A stretch of 64,000 bases of DNA from the NCBI GenBank assembly GCA_944390315.1, contig CALXPO010000027.1:1-64000 (forward strand), in the 5' to 3' direction. The DNA comes from an uncultured Alphaproteobacteria bacterium (GTDB lineage Bacteria > Pseudomonadota > Alphaproteobacteria > RF32 > CAG-239). A program made the translations under genes and the position numbers. The notes below the pieces were generated by a model. It was not told the origin of the DNA and made no database searches. It saw only the letters and a list, made by a program, of their open reading frames with translations. How positions within the stretch are numbered: position 1 is the first letter of the stretch; each line of letters opens with the position of its first letter. Below, piece by piece: positions 36,125 through 44,387 of the stretch.

Positions 36125-36152
36125 TTGACTATCAATATTTTGCGCTTATGAT
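36125..36152 (+). promoter_or_regulatory. Probable promoter of the Ycf35/radical SAM/Ycf46 operon
   Basis: TTGACT (36125-36130), 16-bp spacer, TATGAT (36147-36152), about 43 bases before the start chosen for the first gene. No second promoter is evident inside the tightly spaced operon. Confidence 0.6.
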
Positions 36153-36194
36153 AACCTTTAATCTCCAATTATGATTTATGGCGGAATACTTATA

Positions 36195-36806
36195 ATGTCT
36201 CATTGCACCAAATTTGATTTTCAATATACCAACCGCAAGATTATTTTTAATACTTTTGAAGCTTTGGGATTGAAATGTGAGCATTCCGTTGTTGCCAGTT
36301 TTTCTTCCATATGGGAGAAAAAACTCGGAATCAATGCAACCGACCAAACTCCCGCGATAATTGCCGAAAGTAATGGTTTTAATTATTTTATGCTCAACTG
36401 CGGCAGCCATTACGAATTGTTTATTGAAAAGCATAATATGACGACAGATGAGGCTCAAATCAGCAAAAAAATGGCTGATGAGTTTCAAAAAGTTTATCTT
36501 GAAGAAACCGTTAAAGAAGCAGTAAAACAATTAACGGCTTCGGGGCAACCTGCCGTTTGGGAAAAGGATAAAAGTGGGTATGTTATTAAGTTTGGAACGC
36601 TTTACGATAAAACGATTTCTTTGAAAATGAACGGTAAAAAAACGGTGGAAGAAAAAGTGGTCGGTGTTAAAGGTTCATCTTGTGTTTCTTTGACCGAAGC
36701 CATAGAAAATATGCTTTCTTCCGCCGAAGTGGAACTGAACAGCGAATGGACCAAAGAATATTATCAGGAAGAAACGGATAATCTTGAAATTTATGAATTG
36801 AGTTAG
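36195..36806 (+). CDS. Fusion of DUF1257 (Ycf35-like) and DUF2997 domains
   Basis: About 203 residues. The N-terminal 125 residues match the DUF1257/Ycf35 pattern: an MSH start, a helix leading to ALGLKCE, a strand-rich AIIAESNGFNYFMLNCGSHYEL and a helix KMADEFQKVYLEETVKEAV before WEKDKSGYVIKFG. The last 60 residues (GVKGSSCVSLTEAIENML and EWTKEYYQEE) match DUF2997, normally a separate small protein. Both families accompany Ycf46-type AAA+ ATPases in cyanobacteria and other bacteria; function unknown. I start it at 36195 because Ycf35 proteins begin MSH; an ATG at 36171 is also in frame. First gene of the operon. Confidence 0.75.
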   Translation: MSHCTKFDFQYTNRKIIFNTFEALGLKCEHSVVASFSSIWEKKLGINATDQTPAIIAESNGFNYFMLNCGSHYELFIEKHNMTTDEAQISKKMADEFQKVYLEETVKEAVKQLTASGQPAVWEKDKSGYVIKFGTLYDKTISLKMNGKKTVEEKVVGVKGSSCVSLTEAIENMLSSAEVELNSEWTKEYYQEETDNLEIYELS

Positions 36807-36814
36807 GGGAAAAA

Positions 36815-37960
36815 ATGGAGAAAATTTATAAGGAATATTGGTTTTCTTATATGAAGAAATGCGTACTGATTACCATTCCGATTTTTATCTTTTTGATGAT
36901 TGGCTTTCAGTTTTTTGATTATGATTTTTCGACCGCACTTTGCTTTATGGGAATAATTTTTATAGTTACTTTTATGGGTTGTGTCGGAGCTTATTTTAAG
37001 GTTAACGAAATAAAATTCTTTAAAAACAGTATTTCTGCCGACGGCGAAACAGTTAAATATTCTCAATTTCAGGAAGTTTATGTCGAATCGGAACGAAAAT
37101 TACGTTTGCGGACGTCAAGCGAAAGAGATGTCTTGGAAATTTTGTTACCTAAATCATTTTTTAAAGAAGATATCGTTGCTCTCTTAAAAGAGTTTGAAGC
37201 TCACGGTAAAAAAGTTGTTTTTAACAAATACCTGTTTAATATTTTTGATATGAATGCCGATTTAGCCTCAATGCCGAAACACAAACTTTTTTGGTCGAAT
37301 CTGTTGGTGGTTGTTTTTTTGTGTTTTCCTTTTCTCGGTATCCATACGGATATAAAAGAAAATCAATATACGAGTTTTTATGATGACGGTACGCTTAAAG
37401 AAAAAGCTCCGCTCCGTAACGGCGTTCGTCAGGGTGTGGCCGTTGAATATTATCAGAACGGCAAGATTATGAGCGAAGTCGAATATAAGCAAGGGAATCC
37501 TGACGGAATCGTCAAACTTTATAATGAACAAGGGCAATTGATTTTTGACGGTTATATAAATGAAAACGGCCGTAGCGGAACTCATTTACTTTATGATGAA
37601 AATGGAAAAATTCAGATGGAATCCGAAGAAAAAAATAATGTCATTACCGGTGCGTTCCGTTATTACAAACCTGACGGAAAAATAGAAACCGATATTTCAA
37701 AAAATCCCGATAATGATAAATTCACCGTTAAATCCTACCGTGATAACGGAGTGTTATGGAACTATTTTGAAGTTAAAGACGGTATTCGCGACGGTAAATT
37801 TGTTTGGTATTGGGAAAACGGAAAGGTTCATATTGACGGAACAATTAAAGAAAATCACGTAATCGGCATCGAGTATGACGAAAACGGAAATAAAATCGGT
37901 GAAGTTTCGATGGATGTAGAACCGATGGAGGGATTAAAGAATGTTTTTGGCAAAAAATGA
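36815..37960 (+). CDS. Membrane-anchored protein with MORN-like (YwqK-type) repeats
   Basis: A 381-residue protein with membrane spans near 15-32, 38-58 and 160-178, followed by a C-terminal region of about 190 residues made of MORN-variant repeats of about 22 residues, each containing a Y/W-x-x-N/D-G-K core (EYYQNGKIM, KLYNEQGQL, LLYDENGKI, RYYKPDGKI, WYWENGKVH, EYDENGNKI). Such repeats form extended beta hairpin rods and may bind proteins or lipid. They also occur in proteins loosely labelled YwqK antitoxins; no toxin gene is adjacent. Eight bases after the first gene, and overlapping the next by 20 bases. Confidence 0.78.
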   Translation: MEKIYKEYWFSYMKKCVLITIPIFIFLMIGFQFFDYDFSTALCFMGIIFIVTFMGCVGAYFKVNEIKFFKNSISADGETVKYSQFQEVYVESERKLRLRTSSERDVLEILLPKSFFKEDIVALLKEFEAHGKKVVFNKYLFNIFDMNADLASMPKHKLFWSNLLVVVFLCFPFLGIHTDIKENQYTSFYDDGTLKEKAPLRNGVRQGVAVEYYQNGKIMSEVEYKQGNPDGIVKLYNEQGQLIFDGYINENGRSGTHLLYDENGKIQMESEEKNNVITGAFRYYKPDGKIETDISKNPDNDKFTVKSYRDNGVLWNYFEVKDGIRDGKFVWYWENGKVHIDGTIKENHVIGIEYDENGNKIGEVSMDVEPMEGLKNVFGKK

Positions 37961-38636
37961 TGAATTGGAAGTTCGTTCCAAACATATATCAAACAATCAT
38001 ATTTGGCAGTTGTTGGGATGGTCCATTTTTGTGGTTTTGTTGTTTTTTGCTTGGAATGGCGAAAAAGAAACTTGGGAGAGAATAAAGATTGTTGCTTTTA
38101 TTTTTATGGGGTGTCTTTTCCTTTTGGCTCTGATTTTTAATTTTAATTATAATACTTCCCGTTTTATTCTGCGCAACAATAAGGAAATATATTGCCAATT
38201 TCCGACTAAACTCGATGATGACAGGGGAAAAACCTATGAAACCAATATAGATTGTATATCTATGGCGGTATTTGCCGACAGTCGGGATTTGATTTTTTAT
38301 AATCGTGAACAAGAGCAGGATTATGTCTTTGATTTAAGTTTTTTCAGCCGTGATGACATACAATATATTGTTAATATCTTAAGCCAAAAAATTAAGGTTA
38401 AAATTGAAGATAAATTGGCACAAGAAGAGCATTTGAAATTGCCGACGACGGATGTTTTTGAAGAAAGCCAAAATGAAATGCCGGTTGAAAAACCCATTCA
38501 GCCCCGCCGACGCAGAGTGGCAGGCGCTCAGGTGCAGAAAGAATCGGTCAATATGGTTGAAGAAAACGTCCCTTCGGCTGTCGCAGAGCCTAAAAAGACA
38601 CGGTCTTCGAAAAAAGGCAGAAAGCTGGAATTATGA
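37941..38636 (+). CDS. Two-span membrane protein with basic C-terminal tail
   Basis: A 231-residue protein with two hydrophobic segments (about 18-37 and 45-65), a soluble domain of about 100 residues that contains VFADSRDLIFYNREQEQDYVFDLSFFSRDD, and a C-terminal tail rich in Arg and Lys (PRRRRVAG; KKTRSSKKGRK) separated by acidic and Pro stretches. Not recognised. The tail could contact nucleic acid or acidic protein. It overlaps the MORN gene at its start and the radical SAM gene at its end (ATGA), so it is firmly part of the operon. Confidence 0.72.
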   Translation: MFLAKNDELEVRSKHISNNHIWQLLGWSIFVVLLFFAWNGEKETWERIKIVAFIFMGCLFLLALIFNFNYNTSRFILRNNKEIYCQFPTKLDDDRGKTYETNIDCISMAVFADSRDLIFYNREQEQDYVFDLSFFSRDDIQYIVNILSQKIKVKIEDKLAQEEHLKLPTTDVFEESQNEMPVEKPIQPRRRRVAGAQVQKESVNMVEENVPSAVAEPKKTRSSKKGRKLEL

Positions 38637-39163
38637 CGGTTGAAAACATCAATATTCATCAGTTGTTGCCAAATTCGGAAGTCAACGGTCCGGGGAAAAG
38701 ATTTGTCGTTTGGCTGCAAGGTTGTCCGCTCAATTGTCCGGGGTGTTTTAATCCACTGACACACGGCAGTCAGGGAATATTGATGAAGATTTCAGATTTG
38801 GCAAAGCAGATAAATCAAACCAAAGATATTCGCGGGTTAACGCTGAGCGGCGGGGAACCTTTGTTTCAACTTGATGCGATTAAACAATTAATTCGGCTGA
38901 CAGATAAACGTCTGGATATTTTATTGTTTTCGGGGTATTCTTGGAACGAAGTGGTCAATGATGAGGCTAAAAAACAAGTTCTGCAAATGGTGGATGCGGC
39001 TCTTTTGGGACGGTATAATCAAAAGTTGTCACATCCGTTCAGAGGCAAAAAATTGGTTTTGCACGGCGGAAGAATTAAACCCGAGGAACTTAAACCGTGG
39101 TTGTCGACGGAAATTGTTTTGAGCGACGGTAAAGTTCAAATAACCGGTCTGTATAAAAAATAA
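38633..39163 (+). CDS. NrdG-like radical SAM protein (single 4Fe-4S cluster)
   Basis: A 176-residue radical SAM protein with the cluster motif GCPLNCPGCFNP near residues 31-42 (CxxxCxxC), LTLSGGEPLFQ near 65 (the GGE SAM-binding motif) and a short half-barrel, the size and layout of ribonucleotide reductase activase NrdG. No nrdD is adjacent. The link with Ycf46/DUF1257/DUF2997 genes points to a different protein substrate. Start ATG overlaps the upstream stop. No auxiliary Fe-S or SPASM domain visible. Confidence 0.88.
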   Translation: MTVENINIHQLLPNSEVNGPGKRFVVWLQGCPLNCPGCFNPLTHGSQGILMKISDLAKQINQTKDIRGLTLSGGEPLFQLDAIKQLIRLTDKRLDILLFSGYSWNEVVNDEAKKQVLQMVDAALLGRYNQKLSHPFRGKKLVLHGGRIKPEELKPWLSTEIVLSDGKVQITGLYKK

Positions 39164-39174
39164 GGTGAGGCAAA

Positions 39175-40773
39175 ATGACATTTAGAGAAGATTTACAAAA
39201 TTATCTAAAAGCAAGATATCCGTTGATTTTAATAAAATCAACCGAAGAGGACAGGTTATCGGCGGATTTGCAATCAATTGCGCAAACACTTAAGCATGAT
39301 TTGATTACTTGGAGTATTGCTTCGGGATTGAAATCGGACAATGCACAATTTGATCAAACGACGGTTGAGTTTAAAAAAGCGGTTGATACTTGCGAAAATA
39401 TTGCCAGATCGGGTAAGCCGTCGATTTTTGTTTTTTACGATTTATTGCCGATTTTATCGGCTCCGCAGGCGGGAATGGTTTATCAGCGTCGGTTGAAAGA
39501 ATTTGCGCTCAATATCCGTACCAACGGTTATCGTTGCAATTGTATCATTGTTTCTCCGAGAGCCGATATTGAGGGCAGTTTGGCTGCCGAGTTGACGGTT
39601 TTGGATTATCCTTTACCCAACCGTGCGGAAGTGCGCTCACAGGTCGAAAAATTTATTAATCAATACAAAGATGCCGCAAATGTTAAAATCGATACTTCCG
39701 ATAAAACCGTTTCGGCTTTGACCAATGCCGCTTTGGGATTGTCTTATGCCGAAATTGAAAATTGTTTGGCAAGGGCTTTGGTTGAAGATCATGCACTGAA
39801 CGAAAGTGATGTCAAAAACATTGTTAATGAGAAAAAGCAAATTATCCGTAAGAGCGGAATTTTGGAATATATAGATAATAAGCTGTCTTTGGAAGATGTC
39901 GGCGGTTTGAGTGTTTTGAAAAGATGGCTTGGTTTACGCGGGGCAACTTTTTCGCAAGAGGCTAAGAATTTTGGTTTGAACCCGCCCAAAGGGGTGTTGT
40001 TGGTCGGTATTCCCGGTTGCGGTAAATCTTTGACGGCAAAATGTGTTGCCAGTGCGTGGAATATGCCGTTACTCAAGCTTGATATGGGAAAAATTTTCGG
40101 TAAATATGTCGGAGATTCTGAGGCAAACATTCGTCAGGCGTTGAAAACGGCAGAAGCAATTGCACCTTGTGTTTTGTGGATTGATGAAATTGAAAAAGGT
40201 TTGTCCGGCGGCGGAAACGATTCCGGCACAAGCTCGAGAGTGTTCGGGCATATTTTGACTTGGATGCAAGATAAGACTTCGCCGGTGTTTACCTTTGCCA
40301 CGGCTAACAATATTTCGCACTTGCCGCCGGAATTGTTACGCAAAGGGCGTTTTGACGAAATCTTTTTTGTAGATTTGCCAGACTTTGAAGAACGTAAAAA
40401 GATTTTGGAAATTCATATTGCCAAAATAGGGCGAAAAGCAGAAGATTTTGATTTGGATACTTTGGCAAAACTTTCGGGTGAGGAATGTTTGGGGGATAAT
40501 ATTCGTCTTGCCGGTGCCGAACTCGAATCGTGGGTTAAAGACTCGTTGCTGGAAGCCTTTGCTCGCAGATTAAACGGTGACAAGACCGCGGATTTGTCAA
40601 TGACAGACTTTGAAACCGTTATCAAAAGAATGGTACCGATGGCCAAGATGCGTTCGGATGACTTTAAGGAATTGCGTGATTGGGCTAACGAAAACGCTGT
40701 CAGCGCGTCTTTTGCAAAACATTCGGATAAGACGGTTGGTGCCCTCGGTGGCAGAACGATAGATTTGTTTTAA
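39175..40773 (+). CDS. AAA+ ATPase of the Ycf46 type
   Basis: A 532-residue protein. Residues 1-220 form a Ycf46-like N-terminal region (LKARYPLILIKSTEEDRL at the start), followed by the AAA+ module: Walker A GIPGCGKSLTAKC near 281, Walker B VLWIDEIEKG near 338, sensor 1 FATANN near 378 and the Arg finger region LLRKGRFDEIFFVDLPDFEE near 391. The lid and a long C-terminal helical segment complete it. Ycf46 has no established biochemical role, although the module resembles classical hexameric unfoldases. Preceded by AAGGTGAGG and followed by the Cys-repeat gene after 12 bases. Confidence 0.9.
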   Translation: MTFREDLQNYLKARYPLILIKSTEEDRLSADLQSIAQTLKHDLITWSIASGLKSDNAQFDQTTVEFKKAVDTCENIARSGKPSIFVFYDLLPILSAPQAGMVYQRRLKEFALNIRTNGYRCNCIIVSPRADIEGSLAAELTVLDYPLPNRAEVRSQVEKFINQYKDAANVKIDTSDKTVSALTNAALGLSYAEIENCLARALVEDHALNESDVKNIVNEKKQIIRKSGILEYIDNKLSLEDVGGLSVLKRWLGLRGATFSQEAKNFGLNPPKGVLLVGIPGCGKSLTAKCVASAWNMPLLKLDMGKIFGKYVGDSEANIRQALKTAEAIAPCVLWIDEIEKGLSGGGNDSGTSSRVFGHILTWMQDKTSPVFTFATANNISHLPPELLRKGRFDEIFFVDLPDFEERKKILEIHIAKIGRKAEDFDLDTLAKLSGEECLGDNIRLAGAELESWVKDSLLEAFARRLNGDKTADLSMTDFETVIKRMVPMAKMRSDDFKELRDWANENAVSASFAKHSDKTVGALGGRTIDLF

Positions 40774-40785
40774 GGAGAAGCAGAA

Positions 40786-41040
40786 ATGAAAAAAGCGGTA
40801 TTTACTTTTTTGTTTTTGATATTGGCCGTTTCTTCGGTCCGAGCCGATTGTTGGAGTATCAGAGATTATGACAGCCAGCGGATGTGTCTGGCCAAAACCA
40901 AGAATGACACCGGTTATTGTTGGCAAATAAGAGATAATGATCAGCAAAAATATTGTCTGGCAACAATTAAAAAAGATCGTTCTTATTGTTGGCAGATTAA
41001 AAGCAACGACTTAAAACAAATGTGTTTGTCCGAACTTTAG
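40786..41040 (+). CDS. Secreted Cys/Trp triple-repeat peptide
   Basis: An 84-residue protein with signal peptide (residues 1-20, ending VRA). The mature 64 residues are three repeats with period 23: CWSIRDYDSQRMCLA, CWQIRDNDQQKYCLA and CWQIKSNDLKQMCLS, each with two Cys 12 residues apart; a Tyr or Gly-Tyr closes the linkers. Six Cys suggest three disulfides, or thioether or other modification. AAGGAG lies nine bases upstream of the ATG, 12 bases after the AAA+ stop, so it belongs to the operon. A large hairpin follows. It could be a substrate of the radical SAM protein, by inference only. Confidence 0.8.
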   Translation: MKKAVFTFLFLILAVSSVRADCWSIRDYDSQRMCLAKTKNDTGYCWQIRDNDQQKYCLATIKKDRSYCWQIKSNDLKQMCLSEL

Positions 41041-41052
41041 CTTTTGTTTAAA

Positions 41053-41098
41053 AATAAGAAACTCTTGCAACCTTTTTAGGGGTCGCAAGAGTTCTTAT
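41053..41098. terminator. Intrinsic terminator after the Cys-repeat gene
   Basis: Long near-perfect hairpin: AATAAGAA-ACTCTTGC with GCAAGAGTTCTTATT and T-run; ends the operon and may serve the convergent gene. Confidence 0.88.
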
Positions 41099-41113
41099 TT
41101 GGAATTTCAGAGA

Positions 41114-41863
41114 TTAATCTTCCAATGCTTTAGGCGGCTGGAAAGTGGCTTTTGCCATATCTGTCGGCTGAGCCGAGTTGCCTTCATAGAAGACAGTCTT
41201 ACAGCCGCGGACAAAGCGTACCACCTTGTAGCTGGCGAGGCGTCCGTCGTTACCCCACCACACGGTGTAATTACATCCATAACAGTCGTTAGGGTTTGTA
41301 ATGTTAATCATCGGTGTGGTCAGGAACTCCAGTCCTCCCCACAGAACACCGAACACGTTAATGTCTGAGTAAGCCCACTCCGAAACCACACCGGCTTTCG
41401 GTTTGTAGAGCTCGTAGTCAAATTCATGACGTACGAATTCGTAACGCGCCTCCAGCTCCTCTGCAGAAATGGAGTAGAACTCGTTTTTTACCGTGTTCTG
41501 GATGGCTACAAAGCCTTCCTTCAGCTCAACACGGTGCTCTTCAAAACCGTCGATAACGGTCTTGAGAATTTCCCCCGGTTTGATGTTTGGCCATACACGT
41601 ACGTTTTCCTGTTTCTGGGCATAGAAAACACCGTGTTTCTTGGCCATTTCCTTTCCGTGTTGGTAGAAATCGACGAAACGGTATTCGACACCGATTTCGT
41701 TTATTAGTACCTGCGGGAAAGAAACCTCCTGACCGTCAACAACCGCTACCGGTTTGTTGTTGATAACGGTGATGTAGTTACCTTTGAAGTTTTCTACATC
41801 TTTTGCGGCGATCTTTGTGAATACTGTGTTGTCTACTGTTCTGAAAATCTTGTTAAATTCCAT
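41114..41863 (-). CDS. Unknown protein with foreign base composition (possible horizontal transfer)
   Basis: A 249-residue protein with no signal or membrane span. Stretches such as GNYITVINNKPVAVVDGQEVSF (near 29) and GVFYAQKQENVRVWPNIKPGEIL (near 79) look like a beta-rich scaffold, and residues CYGCNYTVWWGND near 199 hold a CxxC. The third codon positions are visibly richer in C and G (AAC, CCG, GGT, TTC) than in neighbouring genes, which favour A and T. There is no AGGAG-type site before the ATG; the leader is A/T-rich. I do not recognise the family; a phage or Bacteroidetes-like origin is a guess. Confidence 0.7.
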   Translation of the reverse strand: MEFNKIFRTVDNTVFTKIAAKDVENFKGNYITVINNKPVAVVDGQEVSFPQVLINEIGVEYRFVDFYQHGKEMAKKHGVFYAQKQENVRVWPNIKPGEILKTVIDGFEEHRVELKEGFVAIQNTVKNEFYSISAEELEARYEFVRHEFDYELYKPKAGVVSEWAYSDINVFGVLWGGLEFLTTPMINITNPNDCYGCNYTVWWGNDGRLASYKVVRFVRGCKTVFYEGNSAQPTDMAKATFQPPKALED

Positions 41864-42072
41864 AGTTTATAAAAATTTTAGGCGTTAATCCCATAATGTC
41901 ATATTTGCCTAAGATACGACGGGATATATATAAAAATTAAATAAAATACTTTTTTGTAGATTTTAGTATAACATAATTAAAAAATATTTCAATGTTTTGT
42001 CTAATTTCTATCTCTTGAAAATTTGCTCCTTAGATATAAATATTTTAAAAAACTATGCTGATTGGGGGAAAA

Positions 42073-42513
42073 ATGTTGCTTGCTCAAAAATGGTTCACCC
42101 TTGACGAAAAACTGCGCTTTGTTATTGCCGGAACGGTTAATATGGGATTGCGCTATTTAATCTTTGTTGCTTTGGGACTGATTTTTTCGGTCGGTCACTA
42201 TCAGCTGATTTTGCTTTCTACTTGGTTGCTGTCTTCCGGAGTTGCTTTTGCTTCGTATAAATATTTGGTATTCAGAACCGAAGGCAATCATCTTAAAGAA
42301 TTTGCCAAATCTGTTTTGATTTGGGTGATAAGCTATATTATCAATGCTTTTTTGTTGGCTTTGTTTATCGGTGATTTTTTGTGGAATACTTATGCGGCAC
42401 AAGCGGTTGCAGTGGCAATCATCGTGGTTGTCAACTATCTGCTGTTTAAGTATTTTGCATTTCATCATCGTCCAAAATCGCTTTTGGAGCAAATTTATAA
42501 TCTTTGGGACTGA
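42073..42513 (+). CDS. GtrA-family membrane protein
   Basis: A 146-residue protein with four membrane spans in the GtrA-like arrangement: LRFVIAGTVNMGLRYLIFVAL near 11-31, SSGVAFASYKYLVF near 57, then two more spans with the C-terminal NYLLFKYFAFHHR. GtrA proteins take part in translocating lipid-linked sugars for polysaccharide or O-antigen modification. The ATG at 42073 has GGGGG just before it; an ATG at 42055 is the alternative. Upstream is a 190-base AT-rich gap without other genes. Confidence 0.8.
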   Translation: MLLAQKWFTLDEKLRFVIAGTVNMGLRYLIFVALGLIFSVGHYQLILLSTWLLSSGVAFASYKYLVFRTEGNHLKEFAKSVLIWVISYIINAFLLALFIGDFLWNTYAAQAVAVAIIVVVNYLLFKYFAFHHRPKSLLEQIYNLWD

Positions 42514-42516
42514 GAC

Positions 42517-43488
42517 TTATTTGGCTCGGACATACCAAGTGCCGCGCGCAGACCCTTTGCGAATAAGCCAACCGTCGGTGACCAATGCCGCCAAATGCTT
42601 TTTAACGGTATTGATGTTGGCTTGTGTTTTGTCGGTGGCTTCGCGTAAGGTAATGCGTTCTTTTTGTTCGCTTAAGCGTAAAATCTGGACCGAGAGTTCC
42701 GGTAATTCGGAATAGTCGTCTGATTGTCCGCTGTCTTGATCTTGCAGGCGTTTTTGCAGACGCTGAACGGTTCGTAAAAAGAATAAAATCCATTCACCAT
42801 AGTCAGGGTGTTTTTCAACTAAAGAATTTTGGGTTTGACGCAGACAACGATAATATTCTTCTTTGTTATCTTCTATGGCCGCTTCAAGGGAGGTGTATTG
42901 CAGATAATCGTAGCCCGATTTGAGTAACATCAGCATGGCTACGGCGCGTGCCAAACGACTGTTGCCGTCTTGAAACGGGTGGATAATCAAAAATTGAACC
43001 ATAAATAATGCTGTGACAATCAACAGATGACAACTGCGATTTTCCGTGCACATATGCTCCCATTCAAAAAGTTTGCGCATCAGTTGCGGGGTGTCAAACG
43101 GGCTGGCTGTTTCAAAAAAGATATCTATCGGACGACCGTCAATTGTTTTGGAATAAACCGGATTAAGGCGTTTTTTGTATTCTCCTTTTTCGTGCTCCTC
43201 AATAAGCGAATCGGCAAAAAGTAATTTATGCAGCTTTTTGATGGTATTTTCAGAAAAGTTTATTTGTTCATAATGATTAAAAATTTGTTCCAACACTTGA
43301 TAGTAATTGTGTCTTTCAATTTTATTGTTGATGCTTGCAACACTTTCGTTAAGAGCTTTTTCTTTTAATCTGTTGCCGATTGCAGAACCAATACCGCCTT
43401 TGCCTTGCCAATATCCTTTGTATTCATCTATAGCAGCAACGGCAGATAATATCGGTTGAGAAATAGCAATATCTTCCATTCTTATCAT
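42517..43488 (-). CDS. Fic-domain protein (AMPylator-type)
   Basis: A 323-residue Fic protein. The active-site motif IHPFQDGNSRLARA near residues 174-187 fits HPFxDGNxRxxR, with the catalytic His and nucleotide-binding residues intact. The N-terminal helices and a KGGIGSAIGN-type segment near 34-43 precede the Fic fold. The C-terminal 65 residues form a winged helix (RITLREATDKTQANINTVKKHL), which is common in Fic proteins that act on or with DNA regulators. AGGAG precedes the ATG. A nearby antitoxin gene is not evident. It may modify a host or self protein by AMP transfer. Confidence 0.88.
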   Translation of the reverse strand: MIRMEDIAISQPILSAVAAIDEYKGYWQGKGGIGSAIGNRLKEKALNESVASINNKIERHNYYQVLEQIFNHYEQINFSENTIKKLHKLLFADSLIEEHEKGEYKKRLNPVYSKTIDGRPIDIFFETASPFDTPQLMRKLFEWEHMCTENRSCHLLIVTALFMVQFLIIHPFQDGNSRLARAVAMLMLLKSGYDYLQYTSLEAAIEDNKEEYYRCLRQTQNSLVEKHPDYGEWILFFLRTVQRLQKRLQDQDSGQSDDYSELPELSVQILRLSEQKERITLREATDKTQANINTVKKHLAALVTDGWLIRKGSARGTWYVRAK

Positions 43489-43628
43489 GTCGATCTCCTA
43501 TAATATTTTATATCATTTTATTCCTTTTTGTTTAATCTGCAAGAAGATTGATATTACGATTTATTTTAGACTTTTTTAAGGTATTTGTGCTCTACTTATG
43601 ACTTGTTGAATTACTGATGAGGTGAAAT

Positions 43629-44204
43629 ATGAAAAAATTTTTGCTTTTGATTTGTGGTTTGTGCATGTGCAGTTTTAATGCCGAAGCCTTTTTGTTAAAT
43701 CCTTATGTCGGTGCTGATTATGGGTATTCATCCCTCAATTTTGGTAAAAAGTATGATGAATTTTATGCCGACAGTTTTGATTCTTATGGAGCCGTTGTCG
43801 GACTTAAAGTCTTGAGTATGGTTTCGGTTGAGGGATTTTATATGCAGTCCGATACTGAAGACAGTCAAACTTGGGGAAGTGATAAAGTGGCGACTAAATT
43901 GAAACTTGAATCTTATGGCGTAGATTTGGTCGGAGATATTCTTAATCTTGGAATTGTCGAAGTTTTGTCTTCTGTCGGTTATGGCTATTATAATGCAGAT
44001 GTTACTAACACAGTTTCAACATCGGTCGGAACGGCACGCAATAAATTTGATGAAGACGGCAATGGTGTGCGTTTTGGTTTGGGATTACAAGTAAATCCGA
44101 CTTCATCCATAGGTATCCGAGGTATGTTTAGATATACTATTACGGATATGGATGCCGTCAAAAATATGAAAGAATTCACTCTGGGAATCAGATACTATTT
44201 TTAA
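43629..44204 (+). CDS. Outer-membrane beta-barrel protein
   Basis: A 191-residue protein with signal peptide (1-20, ending AEA) and a small beta-barrel: alternating strands such as VVGLKVLSMVSVEGFYMQSD, NGVRFGLGLQVN and the C-terminal EFTLGIRYYF ending in Phe, the outer-membrane insertion signal. Eight strands are likely, as in OmpA/OmpX-like porin-family proteins. Function unknown. Terminator follows. Confidence 0.85.
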   Translation: MKKFLLLICGLCMCSFNAEAFLLNPYVGADYGYSSLNFGKKYDEFYADSFDSYGAVVGLKVLSMVSVEGFYMQSDTEDSQTWGSDKVATKLKLESYGVDLVGDILNLGIVEVLSSVGYGYYNADVTNTVSTSVGTARNKFDEDGNGVRFGLGLQVNPTSSIGIRGMFRYTITDMDAVKNMKEFTLGIRYYF

Positions 44205-44220
44205 GTGTGATAAAAATGTA

Positions 44221-44254
44221 AAAAAATCCCCAATTTAATTTGGGGATTTTTTTT
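44221..44254 (+). terminator. Intrinsic terminator of the outer-membrane protein gene
   Basis: AAAAAATCCCCAA/TTTGGGGATTTTTT hairpin, 17 bases after the stop. Confidence 0.92.
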
Positions 44255-44387
44255 GACAATTCAATGATTCAATTAAAAAATTTTTTTTATTTAGTGCATT
44301 ATTTCTAATTATAGGTTACAAATTAAATCTGTACTTTTTTATTTTTATCGACTACTATTCAACCTTAAGTTGATTGTGAGAGGTGTT

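Noticed and set aside
36815-37960. YwqK-type antitoxin label for the MORN-repeat protein
   Set aside because: The repeats alone do not show antitoxin function, membrane spans precede them, and no toxin gene is adjacent.
38633-39163. Anaerobic ribonucleotide reductase activase (nrdG)
   Set aside because: Same small radical SAM layout, but no nrdD next to it and embedded in the Ycf46-type operon, so I kept the neutral call.
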